Made by a program: the position numbers and the translations under genes. The notes under the pieces were generated by a model, which searched no databases, was not told the origin of the DNA, and saw only the letters and a program-made list of their open reading frames with translations. A stretch of DNA of 60,000 bases from Liolophura sinensis (taxonomy: Eukaryota > Mollusca > Polyplacophora > Chitonida > Chitonidae), in assembly GCF_032854445.1 (NCBI RefSeq), contig NC_088303.1, forward strand, positions 31,443,501-31,503,500. Reading direction: 5' to 3'. Of this stretch, positions 42,735-53,322 are shown piece after piece. Every line of letters begins with the position of its first letter. Positions within the stretch are counted from its first letter, which is position 1.

Positions 42735-43119
42735 ACCTAGTCTACATAAACACACATATCTGTTTCATTAATAAAAATTTGAAAGACTATTTTAAAAGTT
42801 TCAAAAGTGAAAATTCTTAATAAACATGTACATAAAAAAAAGTCAGGTGTAGGTTATGACACATGCTTAAATATTATGATGGAAAATCAAATGCAACCTT
42901 GACCCTGAAAGACCTTGGCCTTGTCACTCAAAGAACCCTTATAATCCTTCATACCAATGTGCAGGGATGACAGTGGGCTTTGACACTAAGTACACTTTCA
43001 CCAAAAAAAATCTTTCTTGGATACATCTTCTGTCTCCATTGATGATTACACACAGATTGCACTGTTTTTAGAGTATAATAGTGGTATAAATCTGATTGGA
43101 GCATAGGCCTAAATTAAAA

Positions 43120-43275
43120 ATTAAGGTAAGTAGTTTCAAAATCCGGGTAAGAAGTATCCAAATCATGGTAAGTAGTTTCAACATCCAGGTAGGTAGTTTC
43201 AAAATCCAGGTAAGTACTAGTTTCAAAATCCAGGTAAGTAGTCTGAAAATCCAGATAAGTATGGTAGTCTCAAAC
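43120..43275 (+). repeat. Short tandem array of 5' splice-site-like units, unit B
   Basis: Counterpart of 29731-29880. Donor-like words are AAGGTAAGT, CGGGTAAGA, ATGGTAAGT, CAGGTAGGT, CAGGTAAGT (twice) and CAGATAAGT. The last unit has lost its GT here. Confidence 0.8.
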
Positions 43276-43574
43276 GTACAGGCACCTAGCATCAAACTTA
43301 CTTATGGGATCATCAAAAACAATACAAAATTTTCACCATGCCCATGACGATTATTACAAATATTAACAATGTCACACAAACCGCATAGGTTAATTATACA
43401 ATCTGTCTGACGATTATTAATCCACAAAATTTGGTGAACAAATCAGCACTTTTTCTACAGTTAATACAGAAAGTACGGTGATAAATGCATAATAAAACAT
43501 CTGAATAACACACGGTCAATACTGATTATTGAAATTTAAATATGTAAATACATTATATTTTTTTTATAAAAAAA

Positions 43575-43746
43575 TATTTATTCGCTTGGTGTTTTACACC
43601 GCACACAAGAATATTACATGTATATGACTGCCATCATGTACACCACTAGGACCAGCATCAAGGTGGGAGGAAACCGAGCAGAGCCCAGGGGAAATCCACG
43701 ACCATCTGCAGGTTGCTAGCAGACCTCTTCACTTACGATCGTAGAG
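43575..43746 (-). repeat. SINE family 1, 5'-truncated, unit B
   Basis: Counterpart of 30179-30352, with AAGGTGGGAGGAAACCGAGC and CGACCATCTGCAGGTTGCTA. Confidence 0.8.
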
Positions 43747-44138
43747 ACATGAATAGATTTTGTTAGCAGTAGCTACTTTCAATTTTAAACAGTAATAAAC
43801 CAACGGACTTATCACAAAATGTACAATATAGTCGCATCCTACAATCAGTCAGTAGGAAGGGTCTTGTACGGATTCAGAATTCCATTTGGGTCAAGTAGCC
43901 TTTTCATATCTTTCATCAGCTGTACAGCCGCCTTAGATTTACTGTGATAAATAAAGTCTTTCTTCTTAAAACCAAGACCATGTTCAGCACTAATACTGCC
44001 CTTGTGTTCGGTCACCCAGTCGTAGATGAACGGCTCGATCAACCCCATCACTTCCTCATCAAACTCTCTGGTAGTTGCAGTGAAGTGTAAGTTACCTTCA
44101 ATCAGAGAAAATATAGAACCATGTATATATTCATTTGT

Positions 44139-44560
44139 TTATTTATTTTCATTTGATTTTTATTTTAATGCCACACTCCTGAAGTTCTCACTTACATGAT
44201 GGATGTCAGTTTTGTGGGTGTACTGTACCCTATTTCTGCCAAATTTTGGGACACCTAGACTGCCCATTTTAGCCAATATATATGTTATTCCAGCAGGAAT
44301 ATTGAGTTTCTTTTTTCTCACATGGTTAGACCTAATGAACAACATACTCATCTGTCCCAAACTTTGACAGGTGGAGGAAACTGGAGAGCTCGTTTTAAAC
44401 CACTGACTCTTGGCAAGTTTCCAACGAACTCTCCAAAGTGTGAGGTAAAGATTTTGCACACTACAGCGGTCAGCGACAAGTGATCTTGAAAGAATGTCAG
44501 ATAGTTGATGTGGCTGTATGGATGACAGGAAAAACACTTGTCCAAGGTTGGGTTTTAACC
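44139..44560 (-). repeat. Old divergent SINE variant, unit B, split by an insert
   Basis: Counterpart of 30742-31025, present as 44139-44220 and 44372-44560, with GTGGAGGAAACTGGAGAGCT resuming after the 151-bp insert. Confidence 0.6.
44221..44371. mobile_element. 151-bp insert, only in unit B (short DNA element)
   Basis: TACTGTACCCTATTTCTGCC through CCCAAACTTTGACAG interrupts TTTGTGGGTG/GTGGAGG; unit A has TTTGTGGGTGGAGG without it. The GTG on both sides suggests a 3-bp target duplicate. An inverted relative lies at about 45180-45380. Confidence 0.75.
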
Positions 44561-44794
44561 CGTGCCTCGGGACTGAAAAAAAGCGCAACTTTAACAACTT
44601 GCCCTTGACATGTTCCCTCATGTAGAATATCCAGATATCCAGTAGAAACTGCAAAAAAAAAACAAAATACTGTGACCTGAGACAGTATGTCAAAAATCAA
44701 ATGTGGATTTAATAAAACTGTGATCTGTTCATTGGGTCTGGTCAGTGAGTGCATAGAATTTTAGCCCATTAATATTGAAAATAATGGAATAAGA

Positions 44795-45017
44795 TTTTTT
44801 TTTTTTTTTTTTTTTGATTGGTGTTTCACGCCGTACTCAAGAATATTTCACTTATACGACGGCGGCCAGCATTATGGTGGGTGGAAACCGGGCAGAGCCG
44901 GGGGGAAACCCACGACCATCCGCAGGTTGCAGACAGACCTTCTCACGTACGGCCGGAGAGGAAGCCAGCATGAGCTGGACTTGAACTCACAGCGACCGAC
45001 TGAGCCACGGGGGCCCC
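44795..45017 (-). repeat. SINE family 1, full length, only in unit B, 13-bp target duplication
   Basis: TAATGGAATAAGA occurs at 44782-44794 and 45018-45030. Between them are a poly-T run, TTTTGATTGGTGTTTCACGC, the whole conserved body, and GACTGAGCCACGGGGGCCC. Unit A has a single TAATGGAATAAGA at about 31857-31869, the empty site. The sequence is the closest to consensus of all copies, so this is a young insertion. Confidence 0.95.
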
Positions 45018-45179
45018 TAATGGAATAAGAAGTTAAATATCTGAATGAAGAGGCACAGTGCTAACTTAGTGACCAAAAATGCTCATTTTTGACAGGCAGC
45101 TTGAAATTTTATAAACAAGTATCAATAAAATCCTAATGAAATGGTGACTGATGGACAGAGACTGTTTCACATGTGCTCT

Positions 45180-45384
45180 GAAGTTTGGGACAGATATTAT
45201 TAGTGTTGAAGTAGAATAGTACATTTCTTTACCAGACTTTTGGGAAAGTAAAGACGTGAGTATGTTGTTCATTAACATTGTGAGAAAAAAGAAACTCAAT
45301 ATTCCTGCTGGAATAACATATATATTGGCTAAAATGTGCACACTAGGTGTCCCAAAATTTGGAAGAAATAGGGTACAGTACAGT
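45180..45384. mobile_element. Inverted relative of the 151-bp insert at 44221
   Basis: GAAGTTTGGGACAGAT, GAGTATGTTGTTCATTA, AGAAACTCAATATTCCTGCT, GGAATAACATATATATTGGC and GAAATAGGGTACAGTAC are the reverse complement, in order, of 44221-44371. An extra 45-bp stretch lies near the start. Outward from it is CAGTCGAATCC, a typical transposon-end-like word. Confidence 0.7.
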
Positions 45385-45426
45385 CGAATCCTAGCTGAAT
45401 ATCCTCCAGCCCTCTTAGCTGGACGG

Positions 45427-45695
45427 GGCCTCCATGGCTCAGTTGGTTAGCGCGCAAGCACAGCATAATGACCCAGGAGTCTTTCACCAATGTGGTTGAT
45501 GTGGGTTCAAGTCCAGCTCATGCTGGCTTCCTCTCTGGCCGTATGTGGGAAGGTCTTCCAGCAACCTGCGGATGGTTGTGAGTTTTCCCCGGGCTCTGCC
45601 TGGTTTCCTCCCACCATAATGCAGGCCGCCGTCATTTAAGTGAAATATTCTTGAGTACGGCATAAAACACCAATCAAATAAATAAATAAATAAAA
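45427..45695 (+). repeat. SINE family 1, complete copy with tRNA-like head
   Basis: The best example of the family in the window. It starts GGCCTCCATGGCTCAGTTGG (A box TGGCTCAGTTGG), then GGGTTCAAGTCC (B box), the body TCATGCTGGCTTCC, GTGGGAAGGTCTTCCAGC and CCTCCCACCATAATGC, the 3' end AAATATTCTTGAGTACGGC and an (AAAT)n tail. Length is about 270 bp. It is in the unit B-specific segment. Confidence 0.95.
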
Positions 45696-47328
45696 CTTGG
45701 CCGGACGGTTTGCGTACAGGTAGCCCAACATGGTCAGATGATTATCGACTGTCTGATCACCACGGGCATAGGATCCGATCAGGATGTGTGTATCAAGGCG
45801 CCAGCATGGTACCAACTTTGGTGTATGATCGCTGTATGTTTTTACCACACTGAAGTGAATGTAAAAACGCATAATTGTACCTTTTGCTACTACAGCTTAA
45901 CATATGAACTAATTTGTACATAGAGTAAAGTTCAACAGCAATGTTGTCATTTTTCAGTGGTAATGAAATAAGCAGTATCGAAATCCATTCGTATGTCTGT
46001 AGAATTTTTCCCCATAATGGCTTCCAGCGCCAACCTCTGCACACATAGCCTGTGTAGTGCCAGCGTGCAAACCCTATAACAATGTAACTATGTATTTAGA
46101 TGTCTACAGATTTGTCCATACACTAGCTAGTGATGACAACACAGCATCATTCACCTGTACGTTCCTAACCTATACAGGTGTACAAGTTTAAAATGTACAT
46201 TGCAGTACATGTATGTAGGTGTACGAATGTACTTATTATGTCCACAGTACATGTAGCAGACTACAAACACCCGCTCTACAGAATTTATGACAAATTGTCA
46301 AGCAGGAAAATCACTTCTCGTCACGTAATGAAGAGATGAACAGTAAACAAGTTCGGTAAACAAACGCAGAATGAACGCTGACCAAATTCAGATCAGGATG
46401 GCAGGACGATGCCAGAAAGAAGTGGACGAGGGTTCACATATGGTGGTCGGACCATTTGCCCACGGTATAACCATGATGGACACACGGTATTAAGATAGGA
46501 TCCAACTGTACTGCAAAAAGGATACGGGTTTCCAAATTTTACTGCCGAGCCATGCACTATATAAATGTAACTGTGGAGACTTTCTCTAATATTTAAACAT
46601 TAGAAAGAAGCATAACTAAGCACACCTGAATAACAGCAGGATAACCTGTTTGAAATCTCATATTTTGAAAAATGTTATATATTAACAGTTGGTCATACCG
46701 AGTGTCATACCGTTCTGATGTGAGCACATCAGTATACGTGTACACAAATCTTTGCTGAGAAAGAGGAAATATGTACCCAAAACAAAGTGCTATTGCCAAA
46801 CCCTTTTCAGATATGTTAGGTATGCATGTTAATTTATCCCACACCAGGCAAATTACTTTGCTTTTCGTTGGACACCAACGGCCAAATGAGGTACAGTTAT
46901 ATTCTCAAATCATGCTGACTTCAAATATGTCGACTGAGTAGGTTATCTCCCTTTGTTGTCTTGTGAATACATGTATTTTCATATCCATCACCGAGTATTA
47001 CCATGTACTGTAACTAATGAAGTATACTGTCAGATTACCATATTCTGCTTAAGTATACTTGCCGAAGTCTTGCCTGTATGACAAGGGAGGTTACTTTGTT
47101 GTGATGTAAGTCAAAAACGGCACTGCGCTGCTGTTTATTCTTCTGATGATACATTATTCTTTTCTGTTAAGTCTATCAAGGCCCTTTTTTACCTAATTTT
47201 GTTTAAGATTTTTGCTTATACATTGAAATCATTGTTAAAGCATCAATGCCCGGTAACAGAATGTAGATCTAAACCACAACAACCAAAGTTATTACAAGGT
47301 TTGATTTTGATTTACATTTATCAGTCAG

Positions 47329-48322
47329 TCAGTATCAAGCTCAATGTTAGCCACAGTATGAAGCACAATGCTAGCAACAGTATCAAGCATAGTATTAGCC
47401 ACAGTATCAAGTTCAATGTTAGCCACAGTATCGAGCACAATGTTAGCCACAGTATCATGCTTAACATTAGCTACAGTATCATCCACAGTATCAAGCTTAA
47501 CGTTAGCTACAGTATAATCCACAATATCAAGCTCAACGTTAGCCACGGTATCAAGCTCAATGTTAGCCACAGTATCAAGCTTAATGTTGGCTACAGTATC
47601 ATCCACAATATCTAGCTCTACGTTAGCTACAGTATCAAGCACAGTATCAAGCTCAACGTTAGCTACAGTATCAAGCACAGTATCAAGCTCAACGTTAGCC
47701 ACAGTATCAAGCACAATGCTAGCCACAGTATTAAGTTCAATGTTAGCACAGTATCAGGCACAATGCTAGCCACAGTATCAAAGCTCAATGTTAGCCACAG
47801 TATCAAGCTTAACGTTAGCTACAGTATCATCCACAATATCAAGCTTAACGTTAGCTAGAGTATCATCCACAATATCAAGCTCAATGTTAAGCCACAGTAT
47901 CAAGCTCAATGTTAGCCACAGTATCAAGCTCAATGTTAGCTATAGTATCAAGCACAGTATCACGCTCAGTGTTAGCTACAGTATCAAGCACAATGCTAGC
48001 CACAGTATCAAGCTCAATGTTAGCCACAGTATCAAACTTAATGTTTGCTACAGTATCATCCACAGTATCAAGCTCAACGTTAGCTACGGTATCAAGCACA
48101 GTATCAAGCTCAATGTTAGATACAGTATCACGCACAACATTAGCTACAGTATCAAGCACAAATGTTAGCCACAGTATCAGGCACAATGTTAGCCACAGTA
48201 TCAAGCACAACGTTAGCCACAGTATCAAGCACAACACTAGCCACAGTATCAGGCAAAATGCTAGGTCACAGTATCAAGCACAATGCTAGCCACAGTATCA
48301 AGTACAACACTAGCCACAGTAT
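47329..48322. repeat. 24-bp minisatellite, unit B (about 41 units)
   Basis: Same unit as 31965-32432 but about twice as long, with a few 1-base indels that shift the open frames. It ends at CACAGTATGCAGACTTTG, about 50 bp from the exon 6 donor of copy B. Confidence 0.93.
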
Positions 48323-49216
48323 GCAGACTTTGTCATTGCTCGCTATAGAAAGAGTTGAAAATCTGAACACTTACAGTCTCCCACATGGCCACATGCCACC
48401 ACTGACACTGCCTTGTCACCCAGCCTCTCTCTCATTACCTCAACCAGCTCATAAAAATGACTCAACGGCAACGAGACATCATATTTATAGCAGTACCCAT
48501 CATGCATCAGTGCCTCGGCAATTCGCTCTCGGAGGCCCAGATTGCCTAGAAAAAGTCACGAAAAAGTCATTGAAAACCTGGAGTCCAAAAACATTTACCA
48601 TGGTGACGTATGTCACTACATGTTGGCATGGATGTTCCGCCAGGTGCATTTGGTGACTAATGGTATCTTGTAGGACAAGATCTGGATGTCTGTGGGGTAC
48701 CACAAGGCTTTAAGAACAGATGGAAAGTATGGCATTAACAACCATGAAGAAAGATATGCCACAAGAATGAGGAAAAAAAAATTTGAGTTTTGAGGAATAT
48801 TTCATATTTCTCCACAATTCCTCTATTTTATGCGTAATTTCTGTCAATTTTCGGAAATATTCATAAATGACGACACTGATGACCAGCTTAGTGCCTCCAC
48901 TTTAGGTTCTCACCCCAAAGTAGCTTTGACAGCTATCACCATTGAGGTCAACACAGCAGGCTACTTCATTTCCAGATTGACTGCTGGGGCTTAATCAAAA
49001 TTATAGTTTTAATGCCATTTTTACACTACAACAAGAAAAAAAACAGAAGCTGTTTTTGTAATGGTTACATATATATGTCAGGCCACATCATATACCTCAT
49101 ATTAAGAAATGAAACCAAGCGTTTTTCTTGTATCCTTTAAAACTGCATTATTTTATGGTGCTTGGAATTTCTGACTCAGTAGGCCCAACATTGTGCTGTA
49201 ACTACATGTATTAACC

Positions 49217-49556
49217 TCTGAAGGATGAATGTCTAGCTGTGTACATGTATATATATTCATATATGTTTGTCTTTTTAATTTCGAGCTCAGCTAGTGGTGG
49301 CTTTCCGACGGGCTCTGCTTGGTTTCCTCCAGCCATTATGCCGTCTGCTGTCATATAAGAGAAATTTTTGTGAGTACAGCATAAAACACCAATCAAATAA
49401 ATATTGTATATAATTTAATTTACAGCTGAAAAAACATATGACGAGCAGATGTCATTAGGTGAGTGTACATTTACTGTGTCTTCCTCTGGCAGGGCGACTC
49501 TAAAAGTGCTGCCGGCAATGAAGCATCACCAGACATTATACTGACAACAGTCTGGG
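49217..49556. repeat. 340-bp insert in unit B: SINE family 1 plus SINE family 2 fragments
   Basis: Unit A reads TACATGTATTAACCACAGTGATATGAG; unit B breaks after TATTAACC and resumes at GTGATATGAG. The insert contains a family 1 3' half on the plus strand (49287-49403, GGTTTCCTCCAGCCATTATG to ACACCAATCAAATAAATA) and a family 2 fragment (49440-49556, ATATGACGAGCAG, GGCAGGGCGACTCTAAAAGT). Confidence 0.75.
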
Positions 49557-49674
49557 TGATATGAGTAATTATTCCAAGACTCCTCTAATCAGGGCCGAAA
49601 AACTATCAAAATAATGATACAGGTTACATAGATTGTAACGTTTTTTATTACTGTGGGGCACATATAATTATAAC

Positions 49675-49879
49675 ACCAACAATAATAATAACACCAACAA
49701 TAATAACACCACCACCAACCATAATTATAACACCAACAACAATAATAACACCAACAATAATAATAACACCACCAACCATAATAATAACACCAACAATAAT
49801 AATAACACCAACAATAAAATTAACACCACCAACCATAATAATAACACCAACAATAATAATAACACCAACAATAATAATA
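49675..49879. repeat. Compound AAT/AACACC microsatellite, unit B
   Basis: Repeats of AACACCAACAATAATAAT with AACACCACCAACCATAAT variants, over 200 bp. The minus-strand frame reading VGVIIIVGV is a by-product. Confidence 0.92.
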
Positions 49880-50000
49880 CATGTAACCTGAACACTGACA
49901 AAAGCAGGTCACTTGAAGGACAACGCTGTTGTTCATTTGGATGATGTACTTGTCCTGGATTGTGTGCTGCATGCTTTCATGACCACAAATGAGTAAGTGA

Positions 50001-50372
50001 GTGAGCGAGTGAGTGCTTTGGGTTTAACGTCATATATACACTTAACAACTTTTCAGTCATATGACGACAAAAGAGTCCTTAGAGTGCATGCAATGTGCCT
50101 TCTTGTGGCAGGACAGATTTCACCGTTATTTTATCTAGCGCTGCTTCACTGAGATGACTTACCGAAGGCAAGTAAGCCTCCCCGCCCAAGCCATTATACT
50201 GATACAAATCAACCAGTTGTTGCACTATCCGATTAATGCTGAACGCCAAGCAAGGAAGTTAAACTTCCACTTTCAAGGTCTTAGGTGTGACTCGACCCAA
50301 GATTGACTTTGGATCTACCGCCTCCCGAAGCGGACACTCTACCAACTGTGCTACTGGGGTCGGTCACCAATA
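50001..50372 (-). repeat. SINE family 2, unit B, intron 5 of D2HGDH
   Basis: Counterpart of 33637-34005; GAGTGAGTGCTTTGGGTTTA, TTTCAGTCATATGACGAC and GCGGACACTCTACCAACTGT. Confidence 0.85.
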
Positions 50373-51109
50373 AGTTAGTTACCCTTTTTTATATGTTTAC
50401 CATTAAAGTGAACAGTTTAATACAAAGTTAAAAAAAATATAAAACAGCCATAGAACCATCAATGATTATGTTTTTTTTCGACTTTCACAATAGCGTCAGA
50501 GATGATATGATAATTACTAGACTAGCTTCATGTCTTCAACACTGCAATGACTATGGCATGAAAGTTTACAAATGAATAACAAGCTCTTTAATGAAGGTTT
50601 CTTGCTTTAAACTTCAACATAGATAAATGTTTTCTTTTACGGATCTACATCTACCTGTATACCTGCACTTTACTGGTTTCTGTTGCTAAGGTGCCATCTC
50701 GCACTATTCCATCCTCCATCAGTGTTTCCAGGAAGTGGTTGAGTTTCTCCTCATTGTGGTTGGGTTAGATCCAGATGTTTCGATAAGGGCATAAAACTTG
50801 TTGTCTGTGATGGGGTTTGTCAGATTTAGGTTCCGCTCCGTACGTGCCATGCACTGCCGGTCGATGAATTCAAATGCTGACAAAATTTCGGCCAAGTTTT
50901 CTTTGCTGCGCTGAAGCACTTTTAATACTGTTGGGAAATCTTCACAGCCTGTTCATACAAAAAGGAAAGAAAAAAATGAAAACATGAAAACATGAAAACA
51001 AGAACCAAGGCAGTGAATCCCCCTGGGGCTATACTCAACAGACCTGCTCGCACTACGCATTATGGGCTTAAAATAGGATCAGATTCATTCAAGGGATGGT
51101 GGCAGGTTG

Positions 51110-51328
51110 ATTTATTTATTTACTTGTTCGGTGTTTACACCGTACTCAAGAATATTCACTTATGCGACGGCGGCCAGCAGTATGGTGGGAGGAAATCGGG
51201 AAATCCATAACCATCTGCAGGCTGCTGCAGACCTTCGTAGACCGGAGAGGAAGCCAGCATGAGCTGGACTTGAACTTACAGCGACCGCACTGGTGAGAGG
51301 CTTCTGGGTCATTATGCTGCTCTAACAC
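51110..51328 (-). repeat. SINE family 1, unit B, intron 4 of D2HGDH
   Basis: Counterpart of 34932-35153; TTTATTTATTTACTTGTTCG, TATGCGACGGCGGCCAGCAG and CCAGCATGAGCTGGACTTGA. The right flank has a deletion of about 45 bp relative to unit A. Confidence 0.88.
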
Positions 51329-52556
51329 ATGTTCTACATACCAAGTATGAGGAGGCATCTAACACAACTTAGCACACCTGGTATCCATACATAAATTGAC
51401 AGCAAAGGTCATAAAATGCAAACCAGGGACTGCAAGTCAGCAATGAGATACCAGTATGCAACTCTAGCATACCTTCACTATCTACAAGTCCCCATTGTAC
51501 GTTCAAAGGGCAACAACCCTGGAAATACATGCACATCCCTAGATAGCCTTTGTCAATCCCACAGAGTCTCAACAAAATTCATTCATATCTGTAGATGTGT
51601 TGACAAGGATTCACACTATCTACAAAAGCACATTCTATGTTTACAGGGCAATAACTCTGCAAATAATTGTTGCAACTCATATGACATACACATATGGTCT
51701 CTGCACTGCCTATAAAATTTTAGGAAAATCAAATCATAACTGTAGGAGGGAATGCGTTGACAAGAACTCAATATATGTAAGTATGTAAGGGCAATAACTC
51801 TTGAAGTAATGGCAGTACCTCACAAAGTATCTGTCATGCCTACAAATTTCATGAAAACTCCAATCAAAACTGTAGGAGAGGCATAGACAAAAGTAATGAT
51901 CATGGACAGACAGACAAGCTGATCACTATATCCCCCTGCATCATATCCCGAGAATAAAAAGACTGCGCAATGTTCTTAGTAAATCGCTCAGCCTTGAGCC
52001 GATCGAACAAATGAATTACATGTATGTACTGATATGAAATGAGCAGAAGTCTTTAAGTATAATGCTCAAAGCATTTAGCCTAAAATAGGTTTGCACCTGT
52101 TTCAATGGAGACAATCAGCAGACCAGATAGCCGTGTGGTAGGAATAGTGTGTTTCAAGTGCGCCTGTTTTTTTTTTTTTTCATGTTCTATAACTGTTTAA
52201 GACACAACATGTTTAGACCTAATTAGTATAAAATAAATCATAAAGTTTTTCTAATGCGAAAAGCCATACCTACGAATGCCACATTAACAGACGATGGTTT
52301 CTGTGCACATAAGATGGAGACAGCTGTGATGATCCCCAAAGTTCCCTCTGAGCCTATAAACATTTGCTTCACATCATAACCAGTGTTGTCTTTTCTCAGG
52401 GTTGTCAGAGAGTCCAAGACATCTCCATTTGGAAGGACCTGGAAATAATTACAAATACTGATCAATTTTTTTGCTGTTGCATTTCACTTAAGAACTAAAC
52501 TTACGGTAAATGACATAGGATTTCCACATTTTAAAGGTTCAACATTTTGCATGTGG

Positions 52557-52719
52557 CCACTGTGAGTTCAAGTCCAGCTCATGCTGGCTTCCTCTCCGGT
52601 CATGGGTTTCCCCCGGGCACTGCCTGGTTTCCTCCCACCATAATGCTCACCGCCGTCGTATAAGTGAAATATTCTTGAGTATGGCATAAAACACCAATCA
52701 AATAAATAAATAAATAAAT
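52557..52719 (+). repeat. SINE family 1, 5'-truncated, only in unit B
   Basis: CACTGTGAGTTCAAGTCCAG (B box) through CCTCCCACCATAATGC and ATTCTTGAGTATGGCATAAA to an (AAAT)n tail, with an internal deletion after CTTCCTCTCCGG. It lies in a stretch of about 840 bp (52480-53322) missing from unit A. The rest of that stretch shows nothing recognisable. Confidence 0.85.
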
Positions 52720-53322
52720 TCTACATTTTGCCTGATTCTGAGAGTTCCAATGGTCTTAGAAAGGTGTATTAATAATAATAATTCTTGATTTCAGATTGAA
52801 TAGTTCAGATCACAAATTAATGCAGAAAGAGAGATATCAAAATATACAACTTATCTGTATAAATACAAAGTAAGGTACTGCCTCTAGCAACAAAGCATCT
52901 TCTGACAGTTACCTAGGAGATCTGACGTAAAGAGTAAGTCAGGTGTGTGTAAAGTACATAAAACCACACTGTTAAAACTCAAGTCTACATTTAAAACTGT
53001 ATACAAATTTTCTTCCTATCTCACCAAGAAGCGTATGCCATTAATCTTAAACATGGTACTAGCGCTATAGTTATATTTGTAATGGGGAAGCCATCAAAAA
53101 ATATTATTTTACATAACTCTTAACTCGTCAAAACACTGATTTGGAAAATGTGCAGCAGTACTGGCAGTAATACAAGTTAGAACAATATGCAAGGAAACGT
53201 GCTTTCTTAACTATGAAGGATTATTAACAAGGTAAGGTGATGTCCTCATGGAAAAATGTGAGATTCACCACCAAAAGTAATATTTTGTGACATGTATTTG
53301 TCTTTAAAAACCTTTTTAAAAC

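Larger units (their letters stand above)
45117..47328. other. 2.2-kb segment present only in unit B
   Basis: Unit A passes directly from TTGAAATTTTATACACAAAA to the 24-bp array. Unit B inserts 2.2 kb at that place. The segment holds a copy of the 151-bp element family in inverted orientation (about 45180-45380), a full SINE (45427-45695), and otherwise AT-rich sequence without a recognisable gene. A deletion in unit A is equally possible. Confidence 0.7.

Noticed and set aside
45427-45530. tRNA-like sequence with A and B boxes
   Set aside because: It is the head of a SINE. It continues directly into the SINE body and lacks a proper acceptor stem.
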